Shown: piece by piece, positions 52,184 through 60,469 of the stretch | Position numbering within the stretch: position 1 is the stretch's first letter | How the letters are laid out: every line of letters begins with the position of its first letter | From: Streptomyces sp. NBC_01478 | GTDB taxonomy: Bacteria > Actinomycetota > Actinomycetes > Streptomycetales > Streptomycetaceae | Assembly (NCBI RefSeq): GCF_036227225.1 | Contig: NZ_CP109444.1 | Coordinates: 10,769,501 to 10,833,500 of the forward strand | Direction of reading: 5' to 3' | Length of the DNA stretch: 64,000 nt | The notes under the pieces: model-generated | What the model saw: the letters and a program-made list of their open reading frames with translations, nothing else | What the model was told of the DNA's origin: nothing | Database searches by the model: none | Made by a program: the position numbers and the translations under genes

Positions 52184-54970
52184 CTACGACGCGTCGAGCA
52201 CCGTGCCGGTCAGCTCCGGGCCGCCGCTCTGCGGGTTGCCGTTCTCGTCCACGGCCACGAACCGCACGGACTCGGGCTGTTCCGTCACCTGGTCCTTGAT
52301 CGTCGGGAGGCTGATCTCCGTGCCGGCCCGTCCCGCCGGGACGGAGGTCCAGAGGAACAGGCCCGTCACCTTGGACAGCGGGCGCTCCGGCGCGGGTTCC
52401 TCACCGGAGTTCTCGCCGAGCCACTGCGGGTCGACGTCCAGGGTGGACAACTCCGGGCCCGTGGCGACCGGTTGGACGATGAACGAGGGGTTCAGCTCCA
52501 CGTCGGCGGGCGTGGACAGCGTCACCTTCCACGTGAGGGGCTGTCCCTCGGCGACCCGGTCGGCGACCGGGGTGACGGTGAACGTGGGCATCGGGTCGTC
52601 GTTCTCGGCGGTCACCCCACCGCGGTGGGCGCCGATCACCGCGCCGTGCACCGCCTTCACGAAGATGTCGTGCTGGCTGCCGTAGTCGAAGCGGGTGTTG
52701 CCCTCGACCTTCACCGGTACGTCGATGTCGTGGCCGCCGGGCCGTACCGTCACCAGTCGTGACGTGGCCCGGCCGGTGGCCGGGTCGGCGACGTAGAGGC
52801 GCACCTGGCCGTTGCCCCGGCCCGACACCCGGACGGGGACGCGGTACGTCCTGACGCCCGAGTCGCCTTCCTTGACGGTGAGCCGGCCGATGTCGACGCG
52901 GGGGAGCGGGGCCGCGGTGGCCGCCGGAGTGCCGGGGCGCCAGCCCCAGGCGTCCATCAGCCAGGCCTGGCCGGAGCGCGAACGCGGGGTCAGGACAAGG
53001 GACTTGACGTGCTTCAGGTCGAGCCCGGCGTGGGAGGCGGCGGTGAGCGGGACGCGGACCTCGCGGGCCCAGTAGGAGGCGGTGCGCTCGGTGCCGGGCA
53101 GGCCGTCGACGCGGACGCGACCGAGGGTCGCGCGGTGGCCGGCGGTGTCGGTCAGGGAGACGTCGAGCTGGGTGCCGGTGCTGTTGGGCGGCACGATGAC
53201 GCGCAGGGCGAGGCTCTTGGCGCCGCCGAGGGAGACCGGCTTGTCGGGACGTACCGTCACCGCCGAACCGGCCGCGGACCAGCGCAGCGCGAGCGCGCGG
53301 CGGCCGACCTCCTTGGCGGTCTCCCAGGACGCGAAGTGCGGAGAGCCGCCCTTGGTGTCCGGGCCCAGACAGGCGACGGCCGGGTCGGGGTCCACGGCGG
53401 AGCACAACCGGCCGCCGGACACGGTGACGTGGCCGTCCGGCAGGAATCCGGCGCCACGGTTCGCGCCCACCGCGTGGGTGAGGACGCGCGCCGGGTCCGC
53501 CGAGGGCGCCCGGCGGCCCGAGCCGTCGAGCAGCTCGCGCGCCCGGTCGTCCCCGGCGACGAACAGCCGTGCCGCCGTGGCGATGTAGGTGGAGCCGACC
53601 TTGTGCTGCTGGTCGGCGGTCAGACGGGTCGCGGCGCCCGGCGAGCACACCGCGTCACGCTGGTCGGGGTCGTCGTAGAAGTCGTCCTCGGCGGGCGCCT
53701 GGGCCTGGCCCGGCGTCCACTCGGTGTTGAAGAAGTTGTGGTCGGCGCCCTCGACGTAGACCGCGCTGTGCAGGGCCGTTCCCTTGCTGACCCCGCGTGT
53801 GCCGTCGACGTAGACCTCGCCCTGGAGGTCGGAGACGTCTCCGTCGCAGCCGGGCAGGATCGTCACCGACGGCACGTCGGCCACCGGGTTCTGGCCGAAG
53901 ATCGTGGGGCCGATGAGGACCGTGCCGCGGATCTTCCAGCGCACCGGGCCGCGGTAGCCGTCCTGGGCGGCCGGCGGCGGGTAGAGGCTGTCCATCGCCG
54001 CGCGGTTGACGCCCTCGCCACCGCGCGAGTGGCCGATCAGCAGGACCCGGGAGAGGTCGGCCGGCGGTGCGTTCCGGACGACCGCCGGAGCCGTCCGGGG
54101 GTGGGCGGACCAGTCGGCCCAGTGGGCCAGGTGGAGCCGGACCAGCGACGAACGGGCCTGCGCGCCGGCGTCCTCGGCCTCGGCGTCCTGGGCGTTGATG
54201 CCGTTCGCGGAGATCGACACCGTCACATAGCCCTGGGAGGCGAGGAGTTGCTGGTCGCGCAGATAACCCCGGTAGCTCGGGACGGACTTGGTGCCGGTGG
54301 GGCAGGGCCAGTCGCCGGTGATGTCCTCGGTGCCCGGCGTGTAGCAGGTGTAGTGACGGCCGTGCAGGAACAGCGCCAGCGGCCGCTTGCCGGTGGCGCC
54401 CTTCGGCGCGACCACGACGGCCTTCATCTCGATCGGCTGCGGATACCCGGGCAGACGGACGGAGTTGAGCGTGTACTCGCCGGTCGTCGTACGGTACGTG
54501 CCCGCCTTGCCGGGATCGATCGCGCCGGCCGGGAGCGGGACCGCGGGCCGGGCGGCGGCCTCTGAACGTCCGCTGCCGGAGGCGCTGTTGTCACCGGCGA
54601 CGTCCAACCGGCGCCCGGCGGCCAGTACTTGAAGATCGTCGAGTTGCTCGGGCGCGACGGCGCCGAGACCGAGCCGGAACGTCCGTCCGTCCTTCGCCGG
54701 TGCCGGTACGCCGAGGAGCCGGCTCCCGGCGTGGAACTCCACGCGCGCGTCCCCCATGGGCACCCGGGTGCCCGAGCGCCACACCAACTGCCGCGCGGAG
54801 CCCTTCCCCGTGATCCGCCATCCCGGCGGAAGCGTGCCGTCGTCTGCCGTCGCCGTCGCCGTGAACGATCCGGCGTCCGACGGTGGCGCCGCCTGCGCCG
54901 ACCCGGACATCCCTCCCGCCACCGCGAGCACCGTCGCGGCCGTGACCCATATTCGCCGGGCACGGAACAA
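52184..54970 (-). CDS. Large secreted alpha/beta-hydrolase with Calx-beta-like tail
   Basis: 928 residues from TTG 54970 with GAGGAGG upstream and an immediate signal peptide (cleaved near AQA-A, residue 27). A beta-rich region (about 30-150) precedes an alpha/beta-hydrolase domain with ALFLHGRH for the oxyanion side, Ser315 in LIGHSRGGEG, a probable acid later in PGCDGDVSDLQG, and a His in EGADHNFFN. The C-terminal roughly 250 residues contain beta-sandwich units opening LTVKEGDSG and DRVAEGQPL, similar to Calx-beta domains. It probably attacks an extracellular polymer or ester. Confidence 0.83.
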   Translation of the reverse strand: MFRARRIWVTAATVLAVAGGMSGSAQAAPPSDAGSFTATATADDGTLPPGWRITGKGSARQLVWRSGTRVPMGDARVEFHAGSRLLGVPAPAKDGRTFRLGLGAVAPEQLDDLQVLAAGRRLDVAGDNSASGSGRSEAAARPAVPLPAGAIDPGKAGTYRTTTGEYTLNSVRLPGYPQPIEMKAVVVAPKGATGKRPLALFLHGRHYTCYTPGTEDITGDWPCPTGTKSVPSYRGYLRDQQLLASQGYVTVSISANGINAQDAEAEDAGAQARSSLVRLHLAHWADWSAHPRTAPAVVRNAPPADLSRVLLIGHSRGGEGVNRAAMDSLYPPPAAQDGYRGPVRWKIRGTVLIGPTIFGQNPVADVPSVTILPGCDGDVSDLQGEVYVDGTRGVSKGTALHSAVYVEGADHNFFNTEWTPGQAQAPAEDDFYDDPDQRDAVCSPGAATRLTADQQHKVGSTYIATAARLFVAGDDRARELLDGSGRRAPSADPARVLTHAVGANRGAGFLPDGHVTVSGGRLCSAVDPDPAVACLGPDTKGGSPHFASWETAKEVGRRALALRWSAAGSAVTVRPDKPVSLGGAKSLALRVIVPPNSTGTQLDVSLTDTAGHRATLGRVRVDGLPGTERTASYWAREVRVPLTAASHAGLDLKHVKSLVLTPRSRSGQAWLMDAWGWRPGTPAATAAPLPRVDIGRLTVKEGDSGVRTYRVPVRVSGRGNGQVRLYVADPATGRATSRLVTVRPGGHDIDVPVKVEGNTRFDYGSQHDIFVKAVHGAVIGAHRGGVTAENDDPMPTFTVTPVADRVAEGQPLTWKVTLSTPADVELNPSFIVQPVATGPELSTLDVDPQWLGENSGEEPAPERPLSKVTGLFLWTSVPAGRAGTEISLPTIKDQVTEQPESVRFVAVDENGNPQSGGPELTGTVLDAS

Positions 54971-55209
54971 TGTGTTCTCCTCCTCGAACCCCAGACACGG
55001 GTGCCCCGGTGGTCCCGGGAGCCCCTCGCGCCCCGGAGGACGGGAAGCGGAGACTGTGGGTTGCCTGTGGAGGAGGATTCGGCCGATCTTCGACGGGTGG
55101 GTCCGGAACCGGGCCCGAACCCGGGCTGGCGGCACGGCCGTTCAGGAACCGCCCGCCGGTCGAAGCCGACCGGTGGCCAACTGCTCTGCCGGCCCGGCCG
55201 GTCGGGCCG

Positions 55210-55623
55210 TCAGTGCCAGGCCCGGTACGGCTCGTCGAGGAGTTGGAAGACGGGCTCGCCCCGCACCGGGTCCTTGGCCGTGGACAGCCGGACGCGGTCG
55301 CCGCTGTGGATGCCGATGGGCGGGCCGATGACCCGGCCGCGCACCACGAAGCCCTCGGCCATCTCGATCAGCGACACATTGCGGGCGGCGGGGGTGTTGC
55401 GGTGCACCACCGTGGAGTGGCGGACCGTGCCGGTGCCCTCGCTGCGCTCCGTGCGCAGGTCGCCGCCCTGGCAGACCGGGCACAACAGCCGGTGGTACAT
55501 GGCGGTGCCGCACCAGGTGCAGCGCTGGAAGAGGATGGTGTCCCCGTCCGCGGTGGGCGGATCGAGGACGCCCGCCGGGGAGCCGACTGCCGGACGGGTC
55601 GCGAATCCTGAGTGGTGGTACAC
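55210..55623 (-). CDS. DUF35 Zn-ribbon/OB-fold protein
   Basis: 137 residues from GTG 55623 with GGGAG 8 nt upstream. The N-terminal Zn ribbon has two CxxC pairs (CTWCGTAMYHRLLCPVC), followed by a five-strand OB-fold (GTVRHSTVVHRNTP, EMAEGFVVRGRVIG). This is the DUF35 type usually paired with thiolases and acyl-CoA enzymes. No thiolase gene is adjacent. A TetR operator lies 98 bp upstream. Confidence 0.9.
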   Translation of the reverse strand: MYHHSGFATRPAVGSPAGVLDPPTADGDTILFQRCTWCGTAMYHRLLCPVCQGGDLRTERSEGTGTVRHSTVVHRNTPAARNVSLIEMAEGFVVRGRVIGPPIGIHSGDRVRLSTAKDPVRGEPVFQLLDEPYRAWH

Positions 55624-55720
55624 GCTGTCAACTCCCTGCGCTAGGCCGGAATCCCGCGCGCGGCCGAGCCGGGCACGCGGGTGCGCGGTTCGTCGTGCCA
55701 CCGTGCACGACCACAGCGTA

Positions 55721-55735
55721 TGGCACTCAGTGCCA
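55721..55735. promoter_or_regulatory. TetR operator before the DUF35 gene
   Basis: TGGCACT-C-AGTGCCA, a perfect 15-bp palindrome, between the TetR stop and the DUF35 start. Confidence 0.82.
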
Positions 55736-55771
55736 AGCGTAAAGATACTGCGTACCCTTTGCTTTTCCTGT

Positions 55772-56461
55772 TCAGCCGCTGCCGAGCGCCGTCTCGATCT
55801 CCTGCACCACGCGCCACAGCGGCACCCCGCGCCGGGAGACGACCACCACGACGTCCTCGGGCCCCTGCTCGACGAGGGGCGGCACCGGCGGGTGTCCGAA
55901 GGCGGACTGCACATATCCCAGCGCGTGGTCCACCTCGGCACCCGCATCGCGCTGCCCGTCCGAACGCAGCCAGGAACGCAGGGCGTTGTTGTGCGCCGCG
56001 ACCACGGCGGCCGCGATCACGTCCGCGTGCAGGGTCCCGTCGCGCCGGCCGGCGAAGCGCCCGCGCAGATAGTCGGCGAGGGCACGCTCGTAGCGCCACA
56101 CGACCGACAGTTCGTAGGCGCGCAGTCCCGGCACCTTCTTGGTGAGGCGGTAACGCTGCACGGAGAAGGTCGGGTTCTCGTTGTACATCCGCAGCACGAG
56201 CCGGGCCGCGTCGCAGACCCGCCGCACGGGCTCGTGCTCGTCGCCGCCGGACGCGAGGAAGGCCGTCATGTCGGCCAGGCAGCGTTCGTGGTCGGGGAAG
56301 ACCACGTCCTCCTTGGACGGGAAGTAGCGGAAGAACGACCGCCGTCCGACCCCGGCCAGCGCCACGATGTCGTCGATGGTGGTCTGTTCGTAGCCCCGCT
56401 CCAGGAACAACTGGAAGGCGGCCGCCACCAGGGCGTCCCGCATGGGCGGCTTGGAGCTCAT
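55772..56461 (-). CDS. TetR-family regulator
   Basis: 229 residues from ATG 56461. The HTH is MRDALVAAAFQLFLERGYEQTTIDDIVALAG with RRSFFRYFPSKEDVVF. The ligand domain is helical. The promoter of the gene and that of the downstream DUF35 gene share the TGGCACTCAGTG element, so autoregulation and control of DUF35 are likely. The ligand may be an acyl-CoA or steroid-type compound; this is inference. Confidence 0.9.
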   Translation of the reverse strand: MSSKPPMRDALVAAAFQLFLERGYEQTTIDDIVALAGVGRRSFFRYFPSKEDVVFPDHERCLADMTAFLASGGDEHEPVRRVCDAARLVLRMYNENPTFSVQRYRLTKKVPGLRAYELSVVWRYERALADYLRGRFAGRRDGTLHADVIAAAVVAAHNNALRSWLRSDGQRDAGAEVDHALGYVQSAFGHPPVPPLVEQGPEDVVVVVSRRGVPLWRVVQEIETALGSG

Positions 56462-56491
56462 GGACGGGAACGTAGCACCAGGTGGCACGGA

Positions 56492-56506
56492 TGGCACTCA
56501 GTGCGC
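56492..56506. promoter_or_regulatory. TetR operator before its own gene
   Basis: TGGCACTCAGTGCGC, matching the perfect site at 55721 in 13 of 15 positions, 31 bp upstream of the TetR start. Confidence 0.72.
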
Positions 56507-56552
56507 TCACGGTGGGGAACTGAGTCCCCTCGGGAAGATCGTCCGCCCGGCC

Positions 56553-56603
56553 GGATCGTATGGAGCGATGCCACCGAAGCGATCAAAACAGTCGATACGA
56601 TCC
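56553..56603. promoter_or_regulatory. Inverted repeat upstream of hybrid regulator
   Basis: GGATCGTAT and ATACGATCC, exact complements, 33 bp apart (centres 42 bp apart, four turns). GATCAAAAC (56581-56589) lies between them and recurs, inverted, at 57783 before the ATP-grasp gene. Confidence 0.6.
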
Positions 56604-56647
56604 GCGGCATAGAGTGACCGCGACCAGTTTCGCGTTCAGGGGGACCC

Positions 56648-57769
56648 ATGCGACCGCACGTCGACCAGCGCCATGAGCGGGTGCTCGAACTCGTCCGCGA
56701 GCGCGGCAGCCTGCGGGTCGCCGACCTCGCGGCCGAACTCGGCGTCTCCGCCGTCACCTTGAGGCGTGACGTGGAAGCGCTGGCCGGCCAGGGCCGAGTG
56801 CACCGGCTGCACGGCGCGGTGGTGTGGCCGGGCGGCGGGAGCACCGCCGGGGCGCGGGCACGACAGGAGCCCGCCGCGGCCACGGCGTCCACCGCGTCCG
56901 CCGAGGGCGTCGTGATCGGAATGATCGTGCCGACCACCGCCTCGATCTTCGCCGACATAGTGCGCGGCGCCCGCGAGACCGTGGGAGCGCGGGGCGGCCG
57001 ACTGGTGCTCGGGGTGTCCGGACACGGCGGCACGGAGGACGCCGTCCAGGCCGCGCACCTCCTCGCGGGCGGCGCCCAGGGGCTGCTCGTCGCGCCCAGT
57101 TGGCCGGGCGGCGCACCCGTCGGCGGCCAGGAACAGTGGCTCCTCGACCGGGGCGTGCCCACCGTGCTGGTCGAACGCTCCGCCCCGCCCGGCAACCCCG
57201 CGGCCGCCCTGGACCGGGTACGCACCGACCGCGCCCACGGAGCTGCGGTCGCCGTCGGCCACTTCGCCTCCCTCGGCCACCACCGGATCACCGCCGTACT
57301 CCAGGAAGGCCCGCACGCCGCGCAGATCATCGCGGGCTACGAGTCGGCCGTACGCTCCCTCGGTCTCGACGACGCCCGGGGCGCCCCGTCCGTCCGCGAA
57401 CACGGCGACTACGAGTCGAGCGTGGACCACCTGGTCGACGCGGTCCGCGAGCGTGGAGTCACCGCCGCCCTCGTGCACAGCGACGAGGACGCCATCGTGC
57501 TCGTGCCCCGGCTCCAGGCACGCGGCATCCGGGTCCCGGACGACCTGGCGCTCATCGCCTACGACGACGAGGTCGCCCCGCTCGCCGACGTCCCGCTCAC
57601 CGCCGTGGCCCCGCCGAAGCGCGCGGTGGGGGAGTCGGCCGCGCGGCTCCTGCTGCGGCGGATCGCCGAACACGGCACCGGACGCCGCCCGGCCCCGCGT
57701 CAACACATCGAACTCCTCCCCGAGTTGAGGATCCGCTCGTCCTGCGGAGGCAGCGCGCGCGCCCGCTGA
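56648..57769 (+). CDS. Hybrid regulator: DeoR-type HTH fused to LacI ligand domain
   Basis: 373 residues. Residues 1-60 form a DeoR-type winged HTH (RHERVLELVRERGSLRVADLAAELGVSAVTLRRDVEAL). From about residue 88 the chain is a type I periplasmic-binding domain like LacI regulators (IGMIVPTTASIFADIVRGARETV, HRITAVLQEG, HSDEDAIVLVPRLQARGIRVPDDLALIAYDD, ESAARLLLRRI). The LacI HTH and hinge are absent. The hybrid is known in actinobacteria, but its effectors are mostly undefined. It directly precedes the ATP-grasp gene. Confidence 0.9.
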   Translation: MRPHVDQRHERVLELVRERGSLRVADLAAELGVSAVTLRRDVEALAGQGRVHRLHGAVVWPGGGSTAGARARQEPAAATASTASAEGVVIGMIVPTTASIFADIVRGARETVGARGGRLVLGVSGHGGTEDAVQAAHLLAGGAQGLLVAPSWPGGAPVGGQEQWLLDRGVPTVLVERSAPPGNPAAALDRVRTDRAHGAAVAVGHFASLGHHRITAVLQEGPHAAQIIAGYESAVRSLGLDDARGAPSVREHGDYESSVDHLVDAVRERGVTAALVHSDEDAIVLVPRLQARGIRVPDDLALIAYDDEVAPLADVPLTAVAPPKRAVGESAARLLLRRIAEHGTGRRPAPRQHIELLPELRIRSSCGGSARAR

Positions 57770-57782
57770 GCACGGGCCGACC

Positions 57783-57791
57783 GTTTTGATC
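57783..57791. promoter_or_regulatory. Candidate shared site before ATP-grasp gene
   Basis: GTTTTGATC, the inverse of GATCAAAAC at 56581. About 12 bp further lie two similar 13-nt repeats beginning AACGCTCTC. Binding by the hybrid regulator is inferred. Confidence 0.4.
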
Positions 57792-57854
57792 ATTCCGCGC
57801 GAAACGCTCTCGGTGAACGCTCTCCGCGCACACTCTCGACCAAGGAGAACCGGC

Positions 57855-58709
57855 ATGCCCGCCGCACCCCCGGCCCGTCCCCGCATCCTGTACGTCACCG
57901 ACCTGGCGTACCCGGCACGCGGGCGCCGCTACGGCGACGAGGACATCGACCTGACGTCCCGGCTGCGCGCTGACTTCGACCTGGCGCTGTGTCATCCACT
58001 GGACGCCGCCGCGCTGATGGACGGCTTCGACGCGGTCGTGGTGCGCAACAGCGGTCCCGTCCTCGGCTACCAGAAGGAGTACGACGCGTTCCGCGAGCGC
58101 GCGCTCCGCACCGGGACCCGGGTCTACAACCAGCTCTCGGGCCGGGCGGACATGGCGGGCAAGCAGTACCTCCTCGACCTGAGCGCCGCCGGCTTCCCAG
58201 TCATCCCGACCGTCGACCGGGTCGAGGACCTGGACCGCCTGCCGCGCACGGACCGCTACGTCGTCAAGCCGAAACTCGGCGCCGACTCGATAGGCCTGGA
58301 GATCGTGACGGCCGACCGACTGCCCGCCCTGGCCGACGGGAGCGTCCTGGTCCAGCCGTGCGTCGACTTCTCGTACGAGGTGTCCTTCTACTTCGTCGAC
58401 CACGACTTCCAGTACGCCCTGTACGCCCCGGACACCGAGCGGCGCTGGCACCTGGAACCGTACGAACTCGCCCCCGGCGACCGGGAGTTCGCGCAACGGT
58501 TCATCGACTGGAACAGCATCGACCACGGCATCCAGCGCGTCGACGCCTGCCGTGCCCCGGACGGCCGACTGCTCCTGGTCGAACTGGAGGACCTGAACCC
58601 CTACCTCTCCCTGGACGCGCTCGACGCCACGCGGCGGGACGCCTTCGTCGCCGCGCTGACGGCGTCCCTGCACCGGTTCGTCCGGGCGTCACCGTCCCGG
58701 GGCGAGTGA
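57855..58709 (+). CDS. ATP-grasp ligase-like protein
   Basis: 284 residues from ATG with AAGGAG upstream. The N-terminal domain is Rossmann-like (ILYVTDLAYPARGRRYGDED, FDAVVVRNSGPVLGY). The ATP-grasp part includes DRYVVKPKLGADSIGLEIV (phosphate-contacting Lys), SVLVQPCVDFSYEVSFYFVD and a metal-binding end LLLVELEDLNPYLSLD, where NPxLxLD serves magnesium. It should join a carboxylate to an amine, thiol or other acceptor. No product is assigned. It follows the hybrid regulator. Confidence 0.82.
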   Translation: MPAAPPARPRILYVTDLAYPARGRRYGDEDIDLTSRLRADFDLALCHPLDAAALMDGFDAVVVRNSGPVLGYQKEYDAFRERALRTGTRVYNQLSGRADMAGKQYLLDLSAAGFPVIPTVDRVEDLDRLPRTDRYVVKPKLGADSIGLEIVTADRLPALADGSVLVQPCVDFSYEVSFYFVDHDFQYALYAPDTERRWHLEPYELAPGDREFAQRFIDWNSIDHGIQRVDACRAPDGRLLLVELEDLNPYLSLDALDATRRDAFVAALTASLHRFVRASPSRGE

Positions 58710-58796
58710 GCGCGTGCCGCGCTGAACTCCGGCGGCCGTGCGCGCGTATCTCTCCAGGGGGATGGCTCCGTGCGCGCGGAACGGAAGGAGAGCAGT

Positions 58797-59474
58797 GTGT
58801 CTACACCGCCCGAACCGGGATCGTCGTCCGGCGGCCCGGTCCTGGAACCGGCCCGAGTCCTGCGTCGCCGCCGCTCCGACAACCTCGCGGAGCTGCTGCG
58901 GGAGACCCGCCGGGACTCCTCCGTCTTCGAGTCCGTGCCGGTGCCCCGGACGATCTTCGGTTCCGAGGCCGAGACACAGGAACTGCCGCCCGTACCCGGT
59001 GAGTTGCACCCGCTGTCGACGACGGGTCCGTTCGGGTCCGAGCCGGCCACCGGTCCCTTCGGGCCAGGGCTGCGCCGGGCCGCGATCGTCGTCGGGGTGA
59101 GCGCCGCCGCTCTGGTCGGCTTCGCCTGCGCCCTCCTGCTGCCCGGCCGGGGAGAGGCCAGCACCGCCCAGCCGGTCGCCACACCGACCCCGGTGGTGTC
59201 CGCCACGGTCACCACCACGGCCGACCCGGACGGCGCCGGCACCCTCCGCGAGGGCGACAGCGGCTCCGAGGTGAAGGAGCTGGAGGAACGGCTCCTGCGC
59301 ATCCCCAACGTCTACGAGAACGGCTCCACCAGCGGCACGTACGACGCGACCCTCACGGCCGCGGTCGCCCGCTTCCAGCTCTGGTACGGCATCCGGGGCG
59401 ACGAGAACGGCGTGTACGGCGACGACACCCGCAAGGACCTGGAGTCGCGCACGACGCTCGACGCCGGCCAGTAG
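58797..59474 (+). CDS. Membrane-anchored peptidoglycan-binding protein
   Basis: 225 residues from GTG with GGAAGGAG upstream. A roughly 90-residue Pro/Arg/Glu-rich cytoplasmic region precedes one membrane helix (about 92-116, LRRAAIVVGVSAAALVGFACALLL). The exterior part has a Thr/Val-rich linker and a PG_binding_1 domain (LREGDSGSEVKELEERLLRI, YDATLTAAVARFQLWYGI). The cytoplasmic part is long enough to bind partners, so it may report wall state. Its function is inferred. Confidence 0.85.
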   Translation: MSTPPEPGSSSGGPVLEPARVLRRRRSDNLAELLRETRRDSSVFESVPVPRTIFGSEAETQELPPVPGELHPLSTTGPFGSEPATGPFGPGLRRAAIVVGVSAAALVGFACALLLPGRGEASTAQPVATPTPVVSATVTTTADPDGAGTLREGDSGSEVKELEERLLRIPNVYENGSTSGTYDATLTAAVARFQLWYGIRGDENGVYGDDTRKDLESRTTLDAGQ

Positions 59475-59606
59475 TCGCACGGTGTTTCGAACACGTGGCA
59501 AGGCCTGCGGAAAGTCGGCGGCCGTGGGGCCGTAGCGCCTCATCATGGACAGTGCGGCGCCGCAGGTCGGCGGTGTCGTGCCCGTTCCGAACCGAAGGCC
59601 ACGCCG

Positions 59607-59708
59607 ATGAGCGGCTCGCGCGTCCCGGGTCTGATCCTGCCCGGAGTCCTTCTGCTGGCCCTCGTCGTGGGCGTGTTCTGGTACTGGCTCCACCGCGACG
59701 ACGACTGA
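59607..59708 (+). CDS. 33-residue single-pass membrane peptide
   Basis: ATG 59607 with GAAGG 8 nt upstream. Residues 8-28 are hydrophobic (GLILPGVLLLALVVGVFWYWL), followed by HRDDD. The gene is short but has a proper ribosome site, high third-position GC and a sensible membrane layout. Function unknown. Confidence 0.6.
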   Translation: MSGSRVPGLILPGVLLLALVVGVFWYWLHRDDD

Positions 59709-59729
59709 CACCCCGACCCGGGGTCCGGA

Positions 59730-60104
59730 TCAGCGTCCCGTGCTGTGCCCGACCAGCGCCTCGGTCACCGCACGCACGCTGCGCGCGATGTGCTGGAGCT
59801 GGAGCACCTCGGCGGCGTACAGCTTGATGGTGTGCTCGATGACCGACTCGGGCAGGCCGATGCCGGGCAGGTCGGCCCGCGCGGTCTGCAGGGCGGTGCG
59901 GGCCACGCGGATCTCGTGCTGGACCTGGATCTGCGCGTGCCGGGCGAGCAGCACGGGGTGGCGGATGAACGCGGGGTAGCTGGCGTAGCGGGCCGGCACC
60001 AGCTCGCGCAGCCACTTGGCCGCCGAGCGCTCCCAGTCGTAGCTGCCCGGGGTCTTGACCTGGCAGGGCCAGTCCTGGCTGATGCGCGTGGTGGTCAGTT
60101 GCAT
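59730..60104 (-). CDS. Hypothetical protein
   Basis: 124 residues from ATG 60104 with GGAAGCG upstream. The chain is helical and basic, with repeated Arg/His/Ala (RTALQTARADLP, YAAEVLQLQHIARSVRAV), and no signal peptide or known motif. The long upstream region is described at 60105-60469. Confidence 0.65.
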   Translation of the reverse strand: MQLTTTRISQDWPCQVKTPGSYDWERSAAKWLRELVPARYASYPAFIRHPVLLARHAQIQVQHEIRVARTALQTARADLPGIGLPESVIEHTIKLYAAEVLQLQHIARSVRAVTEALVGHSTGR

Positions 60105-60469
60105 GTCATCGCTTCCGGATGTGCGGCGTCGCGGGGGTGGGTCGACGGTGGGTGGCGGCCCCGGCCCAGGGGATGACCGGGGCCGCCCTGGGCGCTCGCG
60201 CAGGCGATGCCCTACCGAACACACCCGGCGCCGACGCGGGTAGGAGACGGCGGCTGGGTGTGCTCGTGCGAGGGCCCCGGGAGGCAGGTGTCGCCGGCGC
60301 GGCGGGTGGAGCGGAGATGCGCATGGGCGGACCGGGCTTTCTCGGGGCGGGTGCGATCCGTGAGCAGTATTTATATATGCCGTCCGCTTTGCAAGACGTA
60401 TGAAAACATTCATGCGTGAAATAGGCGGATCGATGCCCTTTTGAAGTGATTCGAGAGGGGGGTGTCGGG
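60105..60469. other. 365-bp region with AT-rich promoter-like patch
   Basis: No convincing gene. On the minus strand a TTGCAA / AATACT pair (17-bp spacing) near 60345-60395 could start a transcript with a roughly 240-nt leader to the gene at 60104. An inverted repeat lies just upstream of the -35. Confidence 0.45.
60396..60417. promoter_or_regulatory. Inverted repeat, possible RpiR operator
   Basis: ACGTATGAA and TTCATGCGT, 8 of 9 complementary, 4-bp spacer. The TGAA-N4-TTCA core resembles RpiR-type sites. It lies 53 bp beyond the RpiR gene's stop. Confidence 0.45.
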
